This document shows, piece after piece, positions 1-12,029 of a DNA stretch of 64,000 nt. The position numbers and the translations under genes were made by a program. The DNA lies in NCBI GenBank assembly GCA_039881145.1, contig JAYKKI010000016.1, positions 5,357,001-5,421,000 of the forward strand. Direction: 5' to 3'. Numbering within the stretch: the stretch's first letter is position 1; each line of letters opens with the position of its first letter. Under the pieces are notes generated by a model that ran no database searches, was not told where the DNA came from, and saw only the letters and a program-made list of their open reading frames with translations. The stretch comes from Druceiella hillmani. Lineage: Eukaryota; Arthropoda; Insecta; Lepidoptera; Hepialidae.

Positions 1-162
1 ACGAGTATGGAGAGAGTGGTGGATCCGAATAAGACAATATTTAATTGCATCAACATGTGATTATTCTTAGTTCAGTAACCGAAGTATAATAAAAATAGGG
101 GTCCATGCATCTTTGCCAAGATAATACTTTTGAAAGTTGTTTGAATCCTCTTTTTAAAATGG

Positions 163-164
<2 letters not shown>

Positions 165-232
<68 letters not shown>
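165..232. repeat. (TA)n microsatellite
   Basis: Uninterrupted TA run of about 33 units. The small open frame over it is not coding. Confidence 0.95.
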
Positions 233-235
<3 letters not shown>

Positions 236-1017
236 TATAATCTCCATAACATTACGTGTATTTGAACAATCGTAAATAAAATATGAACAAAATCAGTATT
301 CAGTATTTATTAAATTCCACTGTTAATAAGTTAATCCGAGTGAGCAAACGTATTTGAAGAAGAAATTATATTAATTTTTGTATTAAAATTAAACATATTT
401 TAAGCTGTTCATTTGTTAAAGAATTTTTAATCGTAATTGCTGTTAATCTTAATATGAATAACTGTAAAAAGTGATTAATTTTAAAAGTACATATCTTATT
501 TCTCATCTCTTTTAAGTGCCTATGAGTGCTCACACTTTCTCCTATACATACGACTTATATTCGTATAACTTCATCTTGGATTTTCTCTCATTAGTTTTGA
601 AAGAATGCAGTAAAGAGTAAAATATATCAGCCACAACATATCTGCGTTTTGTCTCATGTCATAAACAGGTAAAAAAAGTTTTAATTTTTTTACAATAACA
701 TTAATGAAGGACGTTCAAGTTTTTTTTCATATTTTAGGGTAAAATTGCCGTTTTCTATCGGTCGGTCTGTCAAACTTAAGGTATGTACTAATAATTAAAA
801 AAAAGAATTTTCAGTATTAACATATTTGTTTAATGGAAAATCGATTAAAAATATTTATGAAGATATAATTAACAAATTTAGCATGGGTGTGTGCAAGCAA
901 TATTACTAGATATTCATTTATAGTTTTATAATCGGGAATATTCACTTAGACTATAAGCTACAGTTGAAAGAGAAGAAACTTATTTACAAATTGTATTGTA
1001 AAGATGTTTACAAATTG
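233..1017. other. No gene seen
   Basis: AT-rich sequence with homopolymer runs; stops in all frames. Confidence 0.6.
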
Positions 1018-1130
1018 CCCACCTGAAGAAGTTTTCATAAAACGAAACCTAGGTCGTTGTTAAGAAATTAAATAAAGTAGAAATAATACTACATCTCGTA
1101 GTTTCATTTAGTTGTGAATAAAAATGAAGT
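1018..1130 (+). mobile_element. Penelope-like terminal fragment with hammerhead motif, copy 1
   Basis: The core CTGAAGA (1023-1029) is followed by a stem GTTTT-CAT-AAAAC (1031-1043), then GAA at 1044-1046. A minimal stem III follows (ACC, loop TA, GGT; 1047-1054) with cleavage expected after C1055. Stem I would pair CAC (1020-1022) with GT(T)G after the cleavage site. This is the layout of minimal type I hammerhead ribozymes known from Penelope-like retroelements. One unpaired base (A1030) sits between the core and stem II. Downstream the copy shares 'GTAGAAATAATACTACATC' and about 70 more bases with the copies near 14.5 and 15.5 kb. No reverse transcriptase frame is nearby. Confidence 0.68.
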
Positions 1131-2344
1131 GATTAGTATAGATAATAAAATCAATATTTGTACGACAAATTTTCTTTATAAAAAATGATTGCTATATATT
1201 TGATATAAAAAAATGGAGGTCAAAATTGTAATTCCTTAAATGTTTCTAATAAAAAAAATGTATCGAATAGTTTTGTTTTTTGTTTTTTTTTTATATAGAG
1301 TATCTAATATAATCTAAGTCTGTTTTGATATTAAACGAAGCTTACTTCGAGCGAAGTTGGCATTACTTTCGTTTTCTGAAAGTAACCTTTAAAAGTTTTG
1401 TTAAATTTAACACCATGTTGTATGGTAGTTTTTTAATAGAATAACAAAATTGATTGACGAGAAACAGATATTATTTATGACATACAATGCTATATTTCTT
1501 TAAAAAAATAAAAATAACTCTTTAGAAACCAAAAAAATTCGTCGTTAATTTGGTAAATTTTGCCTGGAAAAATCAAAGGTGTACGGTTGGAGCCAAGTAT
1601 TGTATTGAAAGTTGCAGCATAATTGCTTCAGTGTTATTTCCAGTTGTTTGGATTAATCTGTACTGATATAATTACAAATTTGTCAATTGCAAATACTCTG
1701 TACGCAGTCACTGTGTCAATTGCGAGTGCTCTGCACTTAGGAACATTTACATAGCACATAATTTTTCTATTAAAATGTTTACAAGTATTACTTTTTCACA
1801 AATTAAATATATTGGCAACTAGATCTTTAAAAAAAAGTATTACTTCTCACCACGTAAATGTATAAATAAATATATCGCCTAACGTAACTTTTAAAATACA
1901 AAGTTGTTTTTGCAGTTGATTTAAGTCACTTGTATGGAGTTTCGGTTAATTTTGGATCTGTAACCATAAACTGGTCGAATATTACTCAAAAACTAGTAGA
2001 GCCTAATTAATTGCGATTATTTTCCTTTTAATTTAGTTATATGTACTATTATTGTGAATAATTTTCAAATATTCATAAATTTTGCTGGTAGGGAATAGAG
2101 AAATTTAACTCGAACAAAAATGATCACTTTAAAACTTAATATTTCGTAAATGAATCCTTGTTTCGAAAAATATTTTGCGATAAACCCTCAATTATTTTTA
2201 AAAACCTATCAGACGATATCCTATACAATGGTATGAGAAAAAAATCATCCAGTTTAAATATTACTCAAAAACAGGTACTTAAAAAATTATTTAAAGATTT
2301 CTTAACTTCAGGCGTTATAAATATGCATAACTATGAAATTTCAG
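1131..2344. other. No gene seen
   Basis: AT-rich. A weak relative of the satellite opening (accacgtaaatgtata, atatatcgcctaacg) lies at 1848-1885. Nothing else is recognised. Confidence 0.55.
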
Positions 2345-2460
2345 CTTTATAGCACTAATAGTCTCTGAGTAAAATGGCTGTGACATACAGACAGATATGG
2401 CAAAACTATAGGGATTCCTAGTTCGGCTACGGGACCCAAAAAAGTAAAATTTTGGAAACA
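2345..2460 (+). repeat. GACAGAC/GGTTCCG interspersed repeat, copy 1
   Basis: The order 'aaaatggctgtgacatacag', 'acagatatgg', 'gggattcctagttcgg' and 'ctacgggacccaaaaaagta' is a decayed version of a repeat I associate with lepidopteran genomes. There a run of GACAGACGGACA precedes GGTTCCG...TACGGAACCC. Other copies here are at 21.25, 37.2, 41.2, 53.25 and 63.0 kb. Confidence 0.6.
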
Positions 2461-2957
2461 ACACGATTGATTTTAAACATGTCTTCACCGGTAGATAGGT
2501 GATATCCTGTGTTATGGTAGAATAAATTTTATGCATTTTTATATGATCGGATTGCTGCAAAAGGGGTTGAAATTATATCATTTAGAAAAACATTTCTATA
2601 TTTAATCAAGAGATAGAGTTTGGAGGTAGCATTAATGAAAAGGTACAATATGAAGTCGTATATTAACAACTGCTCTGTTATGTAACTTTATATTTTGGGT
2701 GTCTCAAAATATAAATATTCGTGGGGTAAACTAAAATAATCCTCAGTAATGTGTGTACTGCTCGAGGTGGCCTTTATTCTGTCCATCCTAGTGATTCCGA
2801 CTTACGAAATTAAGAGATTATATGAAATCAAAAAACTATCGTTAAAAGTATAATATGCTTTCCCAATAAATAAACTGCAGGGATGGACTTTTAGAATGTT
2901 TGAAATCAATTTGAGGTCGGAGGGTTATTTAATGGGCAATCCAGGTAATCTAAAGCG
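2461..2957. other. No gene seen
   Basis: AT-rich spacer between an interspersed repeat and the direct duplication. No structure seen. Confidence 0.55.
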
Positions 2958-3453
2958 GAAAGTCCAGAAAACCGGTACATTTATTTCCAAAATAATAAAA
3001 CGATAAACCTAATTCATAAAGAAGCTCTTGCAATTAAAAGATACCTGTCAAGGACGAATGAATTCACACTACGAGCGTTAAGTTCATATTTAGGTACTTA
3101 CAGTATTATGCGAATTGATGCGAACACAAATGATAATTATGAACAAACAACATTTATTAGTTATATACGAAAAGAACACCATGGATACGAAAATAACACC
3201 ATAGTTATATACGAAAAGAATTATAGGGGAAAGTCTAAAAAACCGTTACATTTATTTCCAAAATAATAAAACGATAAACCTAATTCACAAAGAAGCTCTT
3301 ATAATTAAAATATACCTGTCAAGGACGAATGAACTCACACTACGACTACGAGCGTTAAGTTCATATTTAGGTACTTACAGTATTGTGCGAATTGATGTGA
3401 ACACAAGTGATAATTTTAAACAAACAACATTTATTAGTTATATACGAAAAGAA
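2958..3453. repeat. Direct duplication, ~215-base unit, two copies
   Basis: 'aaaaccggtacatttatttc' through 'agttatatacgaaaagaa' (about 2966-3173) recurs at about 3238-3453 with few changes ('gataaacctaattcacaaag' against 'gataaacctaattcataaag'). A short partial copy of the unit end (tatacgaaaagaa) lies between. No coding content; the Tc1 remnant follows directly. Confidence 0.8.
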
Positions 3454-3539
3454 GAGAAAAGAGTAGAATTAAAATTGTTTTAATAGAAAATAGGTTCTCC
3501 CTTGGCTTTTATAAACATCTATCACGTTTTGGCATAGAA

Positions 3540-4440
3540 CCAACATGTCTTTTATAGTTTTCTGATATTTGAGAGACTCAAAACCATATCTGGATTACAT
3601 TCTCAATAATTTCTGTTTTTGTTGTGCAATTTATTTTACGAATTCTACCTTTAAAATAGTCCACAGATTTTCAATTGGATTAATATCTGGTGAGTTTCCT
3701 GGCCATTCAAGGCATGATATTTTTTATCTTTGGAATGTTTCATCATGATCTTGGACATGTGACATGAAGACAAATCTTGTTTAAAAACAGCGTGACCGTT
3801 GGCACCGCCTTTTTTAGTTCAGCAAGTCTCTGTATTTTTTCGAGTTCATCGTGCCTTCTATAGGCACAAAAGATTTGGTATCTTTATAAGAAAAGCAGCC
3901 CCAGAACATCTTCTTTAACGAATGTTTAACTATTTGGTTAATTTGGGCTGTCGTAAGTTTTTCGTTGTCACTATGTTTTAACAAAACGAGATCTCTCTCC
4001 TTGTGCTAAAAACGGCTCTTATCTGAGAACAACATTTTTCCCCACTCTTCAACAGTTCAACTCACATATTTTTTCCCAATCATATTTTATTCATTGATAA
4101 CTATTTTTTGAGGTCTGATTGTTATTCTTTCACCTTCCACAAGTCGTTTTCGTACGGTGAAGTAATGAATAATAACTCGAAGTTTTGCTGAACTTCTTGG
4201 CTCGTTTTTCTAGGATTTAACTTGCTTTTTTTATTAAAAAAACTTCATCTCTTGCTATTGTCATTCTCTTCCTTCCACATTTCCCTTTTCTGTTCACCTC
4301 AATCATCCCTGTGTCCCTTTTTGCTTCAAAATCTTGTTTACAGCTTCTACATTTACACGATACTCCTTGGCAATATCTAATTAAATCATTGATGTGTATA
4401 TACTCAAAGTAATAGCTATCTTTGAAAATAAGAAGCAAAT
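3540..4440 (-). pseudogene. Decayed Tc1-like transposase
   Basis: Minus-strand frames joined across several frameshifts and stops read like a Tc1-family transposase. Near the start is a helix-turn-helix-like stretch (AKEYRVNVEAVNKILKQK, then EVNRKGKCGRKR). In the catalytic region is MFWGCFSYKDTKSFVPIEGT followed by a segment like MNSKKYRDLLN. Near the C-terminus, around 3660-3712, is the hallmark [15 protein letters not shown] containing the final Glu of the DD34E triad. Known members encode about 340 residues and cut and paste at TA. Here the frame is interrupted many times, so it is inactive. Clear terminal inverted repeats were not found, and a 215-base direct duplication abuts its left side. 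Confidence 0.85.
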
Positions 4441-4689
4441 AAGGCCTTAGCTCAGTTTACTTCAGCAAAAGCAAAATAATTCTAAAAAAACAGAAATGGA
4501 ATACGTCTGTAGCTTGATATGTCTCATTATTCACTGACTGCCAGAACAGTAAAACAAAATGGCCGCTACTTTACATAAACTTGTTGCCAACTGCAAAAAA
4601 ATTAAAATGTGAAAATCACGATGTGTTCACTTTCATTCACACAATATTGTAAAAGCATTTAAGGGTACATAGCAGTTTCATTAAACTAC

Positions 4690-4775
4690 CTATAAATATT
4701 AAGTTTTTACGACGTAAATATATTGGCTACTATATTTTCCACAGGTATAAAAACATAGTGAATATTTCGAAGGTT
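4690..4775 (+). repeat. Solo relative of the 119-base satellite monomer
   Basis: 'acgtaaatatattggctact' and 'atattttccacaggtataaa' plus 'aacatagtgaa' align in order with the satellite's 'atgtaaacatatagtctaat', 'aatttttgcaggcgtaaa' and 'acatagtaaa'. Confidence 0.5.
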
Positions 4776-5614
4776 ATTATATCAAGGATTTTTGATACTT
4801 TCGAAATTTTTCATAAATACGAAGGTAGTAGTCTACATTTTCCCATATTTTTTGGAATATTTTTTTTAATACGCTATTTCAAAATGTTTTTTATTCCTCG
4901 TAACAAGTCCTTTCAAACGATATCCCGTATGATTTACAAAACTAAAAAAATTAAATTTCGATCAACTCCTTTAATTCTGATATAAACATTATTAAAAATA
5001 TTTAGATTTGTGAAATATTCGTATCGCTTCTGAGAAAGTCAGTTTTGAATACAAAAAAAATACTAATCAGTATGTATAAAAATCACCTTTGTTTGAGCTT
5101 CTAAAAACCCATCTTTTTTCATAATTTTCGGTTGAGTAGTTTCGAAAATAAAGGGGTAAACATATGTTTTTTGGACATTTTTCAGTATATTTCTGAAGAT
5201 ATAATGAACGATTTTTGAAATTCTATTAACTAGCCCTTTCAAATCATACCCACAGTACAAATGGAATTTAAAAAAAAATCAAGTACTTAATTTGCTCTCT
5301 CCACATAATCTCCAAATTATTAATTTTGAGTTTTAGTTATTGAAATATGTGCAGATAATATGTTTTGTTATTACGCTACATTTCAAGTTTTTCTATGTCA
5401 AGCGGCTTTTACAACTTGACAATAGTTTTCATCTCAGTTGAAAAAAATTCTTCATAAAAATAACGTATCCCGTAATCTCTTTGAAAGAAACAGCAGGCAA
5501 CTCATTTAGATCCTCGGCACAAAATAAAACACGTTTTAAGCGACCCATTTTTCAATCTGAGCTTGAAACACCTGTCAAGTTGCGCCGCTTCCTCCATCAT
5601 TGCCGCAGTGTTAC

Positions 5615-5617
<3 letters not shown>
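4776..5617. other. No gene seen
   Basis: AT-rich. It contains 'gtagtttcgaaaataaaggg' at 5138, shared with the nested repeats at 36.5-36.8 kb, so part of this stretch is probably a decayed copy of that repeat. Confidence 0.5.

Positions 5618-5677
<60 letters not shown>
5618..5677. repeat. (TA)n microsatellite
   Basis: TA run of about 30 units after 'gccgcagtgttactgca'. Confidence 0.95.
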
Positions 5678-5681
<4 letters not shown>

Positions 5682-5761
5682 GTGTAATTGTTTATGTCAT
5701 TATTTAGTTGGCCAGTAATGGATAATAATGATTATTACAGGCTATTTAACAGTTAATGAAA

Positions 5762-5958
5762 CTTTTATTATTTATTTGTTTATTTATCTACTTTAATGTA
5801 TCTAATTGATACATATGGCGGACTTATTGCTACGAGAGCAATCTCTTAAAGCCAACCATAACACCAGTCCAGCCCCGTTCGACGAACCCGGGTCCCCGCG
5901 GTGCGCCGCATAGTCAAAGGCCATATGCCTTGTGATCAATCAACACACCGCGGCGACG
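5762..5958 (-). mobile_element. tRNA-headed SINE, copy with damaged B box
   Basis: Read on the minus strand it matches the 50268 copy: a head with 'ccgcggtgtgttg' and 'cctttgac', a body 'tggttggctttaagagattg', then 'aataagtccgccatatgta' and a tail of AAATAAA-type repeats. The B-box region reads gggttcg and then jumps straight to tcgaacggg, lacking about 18 bases present in the other copy. This would disable internal Pol III initiation. Confidence 0.75.
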
Positions 5959-6124
5959 ACAATTTGTATTAATTATTTTCATGTGGATTTGGCAAGAAAC
6001 AGATGAACAGATAAAAATATATATAATCTGAAAAAAGGTATTTCGTTTTTGTTTTTAAACCTCAAAATTTTTGAAAACAATTCAAATGATATTTTAAACT
6101 ACTATAGACTTTATATAAATAAAT

Positions 6125-6300
<176 letters not shown>

Positions 6301-7477
6301 GTATGTATATAGAAAAAATAGTTAAATTTAAAAACTAAAATGGTCATAAAGAGATCAGAGATATCCGGTAGCATACATCCTACACTAGCACATTATATTT
6401 GTAAGTCAGTTTATTTTAAAAAGAGCAGGTATTCTCGTGGATTGAATATACCGATTTCCGGTTCACCGTTTTCCGCGATAAAACGGTTTAGCCAGGAATG
6501 TAAATGAGTTTTCACAAATTGAGATTTCGAATTTAAGAAAACTCACTTTCATTACGTAGCCCGCTAAGCAAAGTGAGGCTTAGTCTTTCAGGTAGTCTTC
6601 TTTGCAATTTATATATTTACAATTTAGCGTGTTTCTCTATATGCGACATATATAGGTAGTAATTTAAACTGAGGCTTTCGAAATAAACATTATTTTTAAA
6701 CGTAGAAAATAATAATTGCGCGATACTCCAAGACAGTTAAGCCGACTTGCGAACTTTATTCCAATATAACCAGAGATATATATATATATATATAATAACC
6801 AGAGATATAACCAGAGATATACCGATAAGGTGTTTTGCCGACTAGCCGACAATTCGGTTTATTAGATGGTGAAGATCTTTTTCATACCATTCGTACGTCG
6901 TTGACTGTTCTACTAAGTAATTAAAAATCAAACGCAAATTTGATTTTTATTATATTCATATTATTTTAGTACAGAACATAATACTTGACTGTCTATTTTT
7001 TAACTCTAAAATATTTATTTACCTTTTACTTATAACGAACTTACAAATATAAAACTGTAGTTAACAATTTATATTTTTGATATTACGAATACAAATTGGA
7101 ATAGTTAAATTGGGAATAAAAAGTTTATACTTGTCATTACAATAATAATTATTAGAAAGCGGAAAAAAAATAAGTGAATATCAACTTATATCGATTTTGA
7201 CTGATTATAATTCATAAGTAGAAGCGTTCGAAATTATAATTTAAATCATGCTCAATGGATAATAAATAAGATGATTATAATTTAATAATATCCTCCTTAA
7301 AATAAAAATAAACTGTATTTTCAAAACTGAATAGGTGATTTCCGTAGACTTATAAAGTTACCGATTAATCTTAATGGATTAGTCGTCACCTAGTCGGCAT
7401 TTCTTTAATTGTAATAAATACGATAAACTTAATGATTTTCTATAACAACGAAATTTGAAAAATTGTTATTTTTTTGC
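6301..7477. other. No gene seen
   Basis: AT-rich. Around 6770-6830 there are short duplications of 'aaccagagatat' around a TA run. Otherwise nothing. Confidence 0.55.
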
Positions 7478-8110
7478 TGAAATGATGAAAATGTTGCGTC
7501 AGCATCAAGGGTTTTAAAGGAAAATTTCGTGGATAAGCATGAACCATATTGGAGTCTGTGGATATATAAATATTTATGTATACGTGTATGTGTGTTTTCA
7601 AAGACTTCTATAAATTTAAGTGTGCATCTGACTGACTACGGATTTTTTTTATTTGATACTGCTAAGCAAAGGAATGAAATGATAAGAAGTTTCACGACTC
7701 GAAACCGACCGTCCTGCCCCTGAGTTACATTAGTAAAAACATTAAAAATATGTCCTATAAAAAATAAAGAAAGGGTAGTTAGATTGAAACCGAACGAATT
7801 GCACGTTACTAATCCAGTCCATTGATGGCGTCTATTGTTTTTGATTATAATGAGAAAAGTGTCAGCGGAGGTAAAGGTAAAAAATTGCATATTTGTACCG
7901 TATACTAGAAATTTACTGGTAGGCTTCGCGTGTGTCGTAGAAAAATACGAATATCGCGTTAATTTTGCTGTTTATTTTATGTTATTTTACAGCTCAGATT
8001 TTAGAGGTTATTCTTTTCTTACGTAACTCGGATAAGTCGACTATTTTTGACTCAAAATTTTTCAATTGTACTTGTCACATAATATGAGGTCTATGAAATT
8101 GTGATTGTGT
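7478..8110 (+). repeat. Unclassified ~630-base interspersed repeat, copy 1
   Basis: In the same order as the segment at 24005-24640 it shows 'atgaaaatgttgcgt', 'ggaaaatttcgtgg', 'catattggagtctgtg', a TATA/GTGT-rich patch, 'gaatgaaatgataagaag', 'aatatcgcgttaattttgct' and 'tcacataatatgag'. No terminal repeats or coding frame are recognised. Confidence 0.55.
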
Positions 8111-8147
8111 CATTTTATATTAGCAAGAAAATTTTGGATCAAGTCTG

Positions 8148-8578
8148 GTTTAGCAAAAATGCCAACTTTATATTTTTTTATTTAAAATGAAATTATATAG
8201 TTAAAAAACGAAGTGTTTATAAAAATTAGGGATTTGAAAAAGTTCCCATACAAAGTGCACATTCCCAAGGAAGTTAAATTATAAGTTTTTCGACTTAATT
8301 GCTATTCTTTGTAATCCTAAACACTGAATTTGCAAATACAAACAGGAACTGACGTTAAAAAAACAAAAAATATTAAAAGTTTGAAATGCGCAGAGGGTTG
8401 TGCAAAGTGAGGTTACAACCAATTGACGGGCATTTCTTCATAGGAAGAGTACATTTCAAATAAATTTTTATGTTCAAATAATCGAGTCCAAGCTGCATTT
8501 TTTTAAATACTTCGGTTTTTTATTTATATTATTTTATTTAAATCCAAAAAAAAAAGAAAATTCGCATTTTTGCTAAAC
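8148..8578. mobile_element. Candidate MITE with 15-base perfect terminal inverted repeats
   Basis: GTTTAGCAAAAATGC at 8148-8162 is perfectly inverted at 8564-8578, enclosing 431 bases of AT-rich sequence without an open frame. No clean target duplication was identified, so the real ends may lie a few bases further out (left neighbour tctg, right neighbour aaaactg). Confidence 0.5.
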
Positions 8579-8579
8579 A

Positions 8580-9429
8580 AAACTGTTATCTGGCTTCTGC
8601 GCAGACCGCTCTTCTATAATTCCTGCTACCTACTTTTAACCCCAATATAAGGAACTCATTATTATTCATACGTTTTGCAGGCGGCTTCGGAGCGACTCTC
8701 TTTAAATCGGGAATAATGCCAAAGTCTATCTAGATATATATAACAATATTCGGAAATATAGTAGAAGTGCTGAAAATGCAGAAAAGCTACAGCGGGAAAA
8801 TATTCCGCATAATGTTAGTAAAGACTGATTTAGTAACTATAACTAAAAACGTACATAAGTGGTCATATTTGAATGACACATAATTATCTAATGGGTCTTT
8901 ATCAATAAATACCTCAAACCTTTTAAAATAAGCTGGAAAGGTTGCCTTAGGTTTCTAATGTTGAAATATATATTTATCTATAACATTAGATGCTCTTTCC
9001 AATTGAGGTGGGTTTTGCGATCAAAATATCATCGTAGAGTATAATTCAAATAGAAATCTATTATACTTAAATGTATCAAATAGTGTAGTTGATTCATGTG
9101 TACAAAAAGGGAGAGACTTAAGAGAAAAGCTCCATTTTAAATTTTTGAAAAGGCACATAAACCAAAAAAAAAACAGAAGAGGAAATTTCTATTTTATACG
9201 CATGAAAAGACATTGCCCAGTTTATACTCTAGTCGAGTATCCTTTAAAGTTTGACTATAAAGTGAATTCAAATGTTTAAAAGAATGTAACAGAACGTGTC
9301 GATATTTATACCGGTGATTTTGTGCCTCAAACTGACTAGAAAATGTTAAGGTATTCTGTTATTATTCTCAACTATTTCTGAAAAAAGTCACTCAAATTTG
9401 TGATTTCAAGAAAAAGAAATTATATTTTT
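8580..9429. other. No gene seen
   Basis: AT-rich sequence without repeats or frames of note. Confidence 0.55.
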
Positions 9430-9806
9430 GAAGTGAAACTTCTTTAGAATCGTTTTGATTTGAAAATTTATGAAACGAAAATGCGTCACGACAAAGAAAC
9501 AAGTGAAGCTTCTTTAGAATCGTTGTGATTTGAATTTTAGGACTCCTCTTTGTGCCATGCTTCGTAGTATTTCCCCCTCGTCTACATATGTGTGCGCCAG
9601 TATATTGCCTAGCTACAGCGAGGTAGAAAGCGCTGGTGTGTATCTATATTGCACACTGTCTATTACTTGCTCTGGTCCGAGCGTTCTACGTGTGTGTGTT
9701 AGTATGTGTATTAATACGTGTGCATGCGCCTGCGTATTACAAAGCTTTAGTAAAAAGCCAGCGCGGTGTATTACTTATGTGAATTTTTTTACGAAGTTTC
9801 ACTTCT
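9430..9806. mobile_element. Candidate element bounded by GAAGTGAAACTTC inverted repeats
   Basis: GAAGTGAAACTTCT at 9430-9443 is inverted at 9793-9806. A degraded internal direct copy (aagtgaagcttctttagaat) lies at about 9503 and repeats 20 bases following the left end. The interior from 9540 to 9760 is richer in G+C than its surroundings and gives one open plus frame of no recognised content. The same 13-base motif recurs alone near 15251 and 47650. Confidence 0.45.
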
Positions 9807-10079
9807 ACCGTGTGTGAATTGCACACACACACACACAATGTTTTTTTTACAGAAACGTGTGTCAAGTATATTCAGTTAAATGCAGTAATTATCTGTACAA
9901 ATAATGGGCACAATTTTCGTTACACTTTGTATTATTGTTTATATTAAAAAGGCAGTAATTGTGTTTCTGTTGTAGAACTTAAGAGCTCATTGTTATACCA
10001 GGAAGTACAATATAAAATGTTTCAGTTGTTACTATTAAAACCCAAAGGATTCAAAAGAAACGAATTTTATACTAAGCTA

Positions 10080-10440
10080 GCTGTACCTGCTATTTCGTTC
10101 GCGTAGAATCTGGAGTAAGAAAAGTTATTACGAGTTTTTTGTGTTTTTTTCTTTTTCTCTCAGTACTCTATGAGCATAAAGTTTATTAAAACGCTAATAG
10201 ATGGCGTTGGCAGTCAAATTTATTCCGCCGGGTCTGATATTAGCGTGCACAATGAAAGTAAACTAAAGATAGACGTATCTTTTCTACATGTGAACCGATT
10301 GAAACGAAACCAAAATGTTACCCCAAACTAATCTAAATACGTCACTGAAAACTGCATTGGAATCGGTTTAGTCGTTGCTGAGAGTAGCGTGCACAACGAA
10401 AGTGCGCACAGACAAATATACAAACTAACTACAATACAAC
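10080..10440 (+). repeat. Interspersed repeat of the 'ttcgttcgcgtagaat' type
   Basis: It opens 'gctgtacctgctatttcgtt' and 'cgcgtagaatctgg', and contains 'gtgaaccgattgaaacgaaa' and 'attggaatcggtttag'. It ends 'gcgcacagacaaatatacaa'. These blocks are common to a dispersed repeat I associate with Lepidoptera. No coding frame is present. Confidence 0.6.
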
Positions 10441-11346
10441 AGGTAAACATTCTAAAAACTTTTGTTTTAGGCTTAGTAGCGTATTTAGTAAGTACCACTT
10501 AGTTTTACTTAAAATATTCAATGTGCAGACTAAGTTTTTTTACGATGTTATTACATGTATAGGTTGGGCGTTATACTTGTAAGAGTATAGAGAGAGCTTA
10601 ATTAAAGTTCAGTATATCGAAATGAAAAAAAACGAAGTACTTTTTTTCAAGAAGTTCTTTTTTCATGTTGTATGCGATATCAATTAAAAGAAAAAGTTGT
10701 AAGGGGTCCAAAACTATTTTTAGTATTTTTTGTAAATTAGTTTAAAGATATTGTTAAAAATATGCCCAAAAATATGATCCACCCAATTTCTGGAACTGTT
10801 ACAGCCAAAATTATAAAAAAATAGCATTTATAGAAGTTCTTTTTTGAGGAATTCAAGATATTTTTACGACTGTGGAAAATACGTTAAGCAATATATTTAC
10901 ATGGACAAATATAATATTAATATTTGTAAATAATGCAATAGAAATACTATGTATTGTTAAATATTTATATGTACCTAAAATACTCGTACTTAATAAGTAT
11001 AATATTTTTTCTGCCTAGGCGTGTGGGTGTGTGTTAAAACAGCTGTTTAGTTAGAAAAAAACATGTATTTATTAAACAATTTATCGCAGAAAGATGTGCA
11101 GTTTATATTATTCTAAATATTTTATTTATTTCTAAACATTGTATTACGAATATATTACTATAAAATATACTCTCTTTTTATTAGAAATATTTAGATATAG
11201 TTACCCCTTGGGAATCAACGATGTTTGCTAATTATGCTATAGTTATTAATTATACTATCACGTCAAACAAATGAAATAGTTAGAATATCAACCTGACAAA
11301 AGGGTTACAGATTGACTTCTACACTGATAAAATATACATATACATG

Positions 11347-11391
<45 letters not shown>

Positions 11392-12029
11392 TGGTTTATA
11401 TATTACTCAAGTCAGTCAAGTTCTAAAAATGTGGTATTTTTAAGCGTCTGTAATTATTTTTACTAAGTGGCAAAGTTTTCAAAATATTTTTCGTTTCAAT
11501 TCTTTTAAAAACAAGATTGTGCTACTACGCTGCTAATGTTTTTACATCTCAAATCTTTTAAAAGTGGAAGTATTTCTTCATAGAAACCCATTTAATTGTG
11601 CATGAAGAGCACGAAAAGTCAAACACTTACTGATCGTTAACTCGAAGTACCTTGTAGATACAAACAGTTTAGGATAAATGCCACGTAATGGTAATAAAGG
11701 TTTAGGTTCAAGCTTATCAGCCAGAGTTAAATAAAATCCATCTAATGCTCTGTGAACACTTGTGGCGAATAAATGTATAATAAAATATTGAAAAAAAACA
11801 CTTGGAACATTATTTATGGGAATCGTAAATGAAAAACGAACAATTATTCTATATTAAACAAACAAATTGTTAAATTTCAAATTCGTATTCAAACTAGTAG
11901 TTGTTTAGAAAAAAAACATTTTTTTAATGTAAAAAGTTCCAAGTCCAGAATGTATATTATCTTTCAACGGAATCATGCGGTACTCACTATTCGCGTTTCC
12001 CCGTATAGTCTGATGTCTTTATAACAAAA
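10441..12029. other. No gene seen
   Basis: AT-rich with one (TA)n run listed separately. No frames or element ends recognised. Confidence 0.55.
11349..11389. repeat. (TA)n microsatellite
   Basis: TA run of about 20 units preceded by 'acatatacatgtaaa'. Confidence 0.9.
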
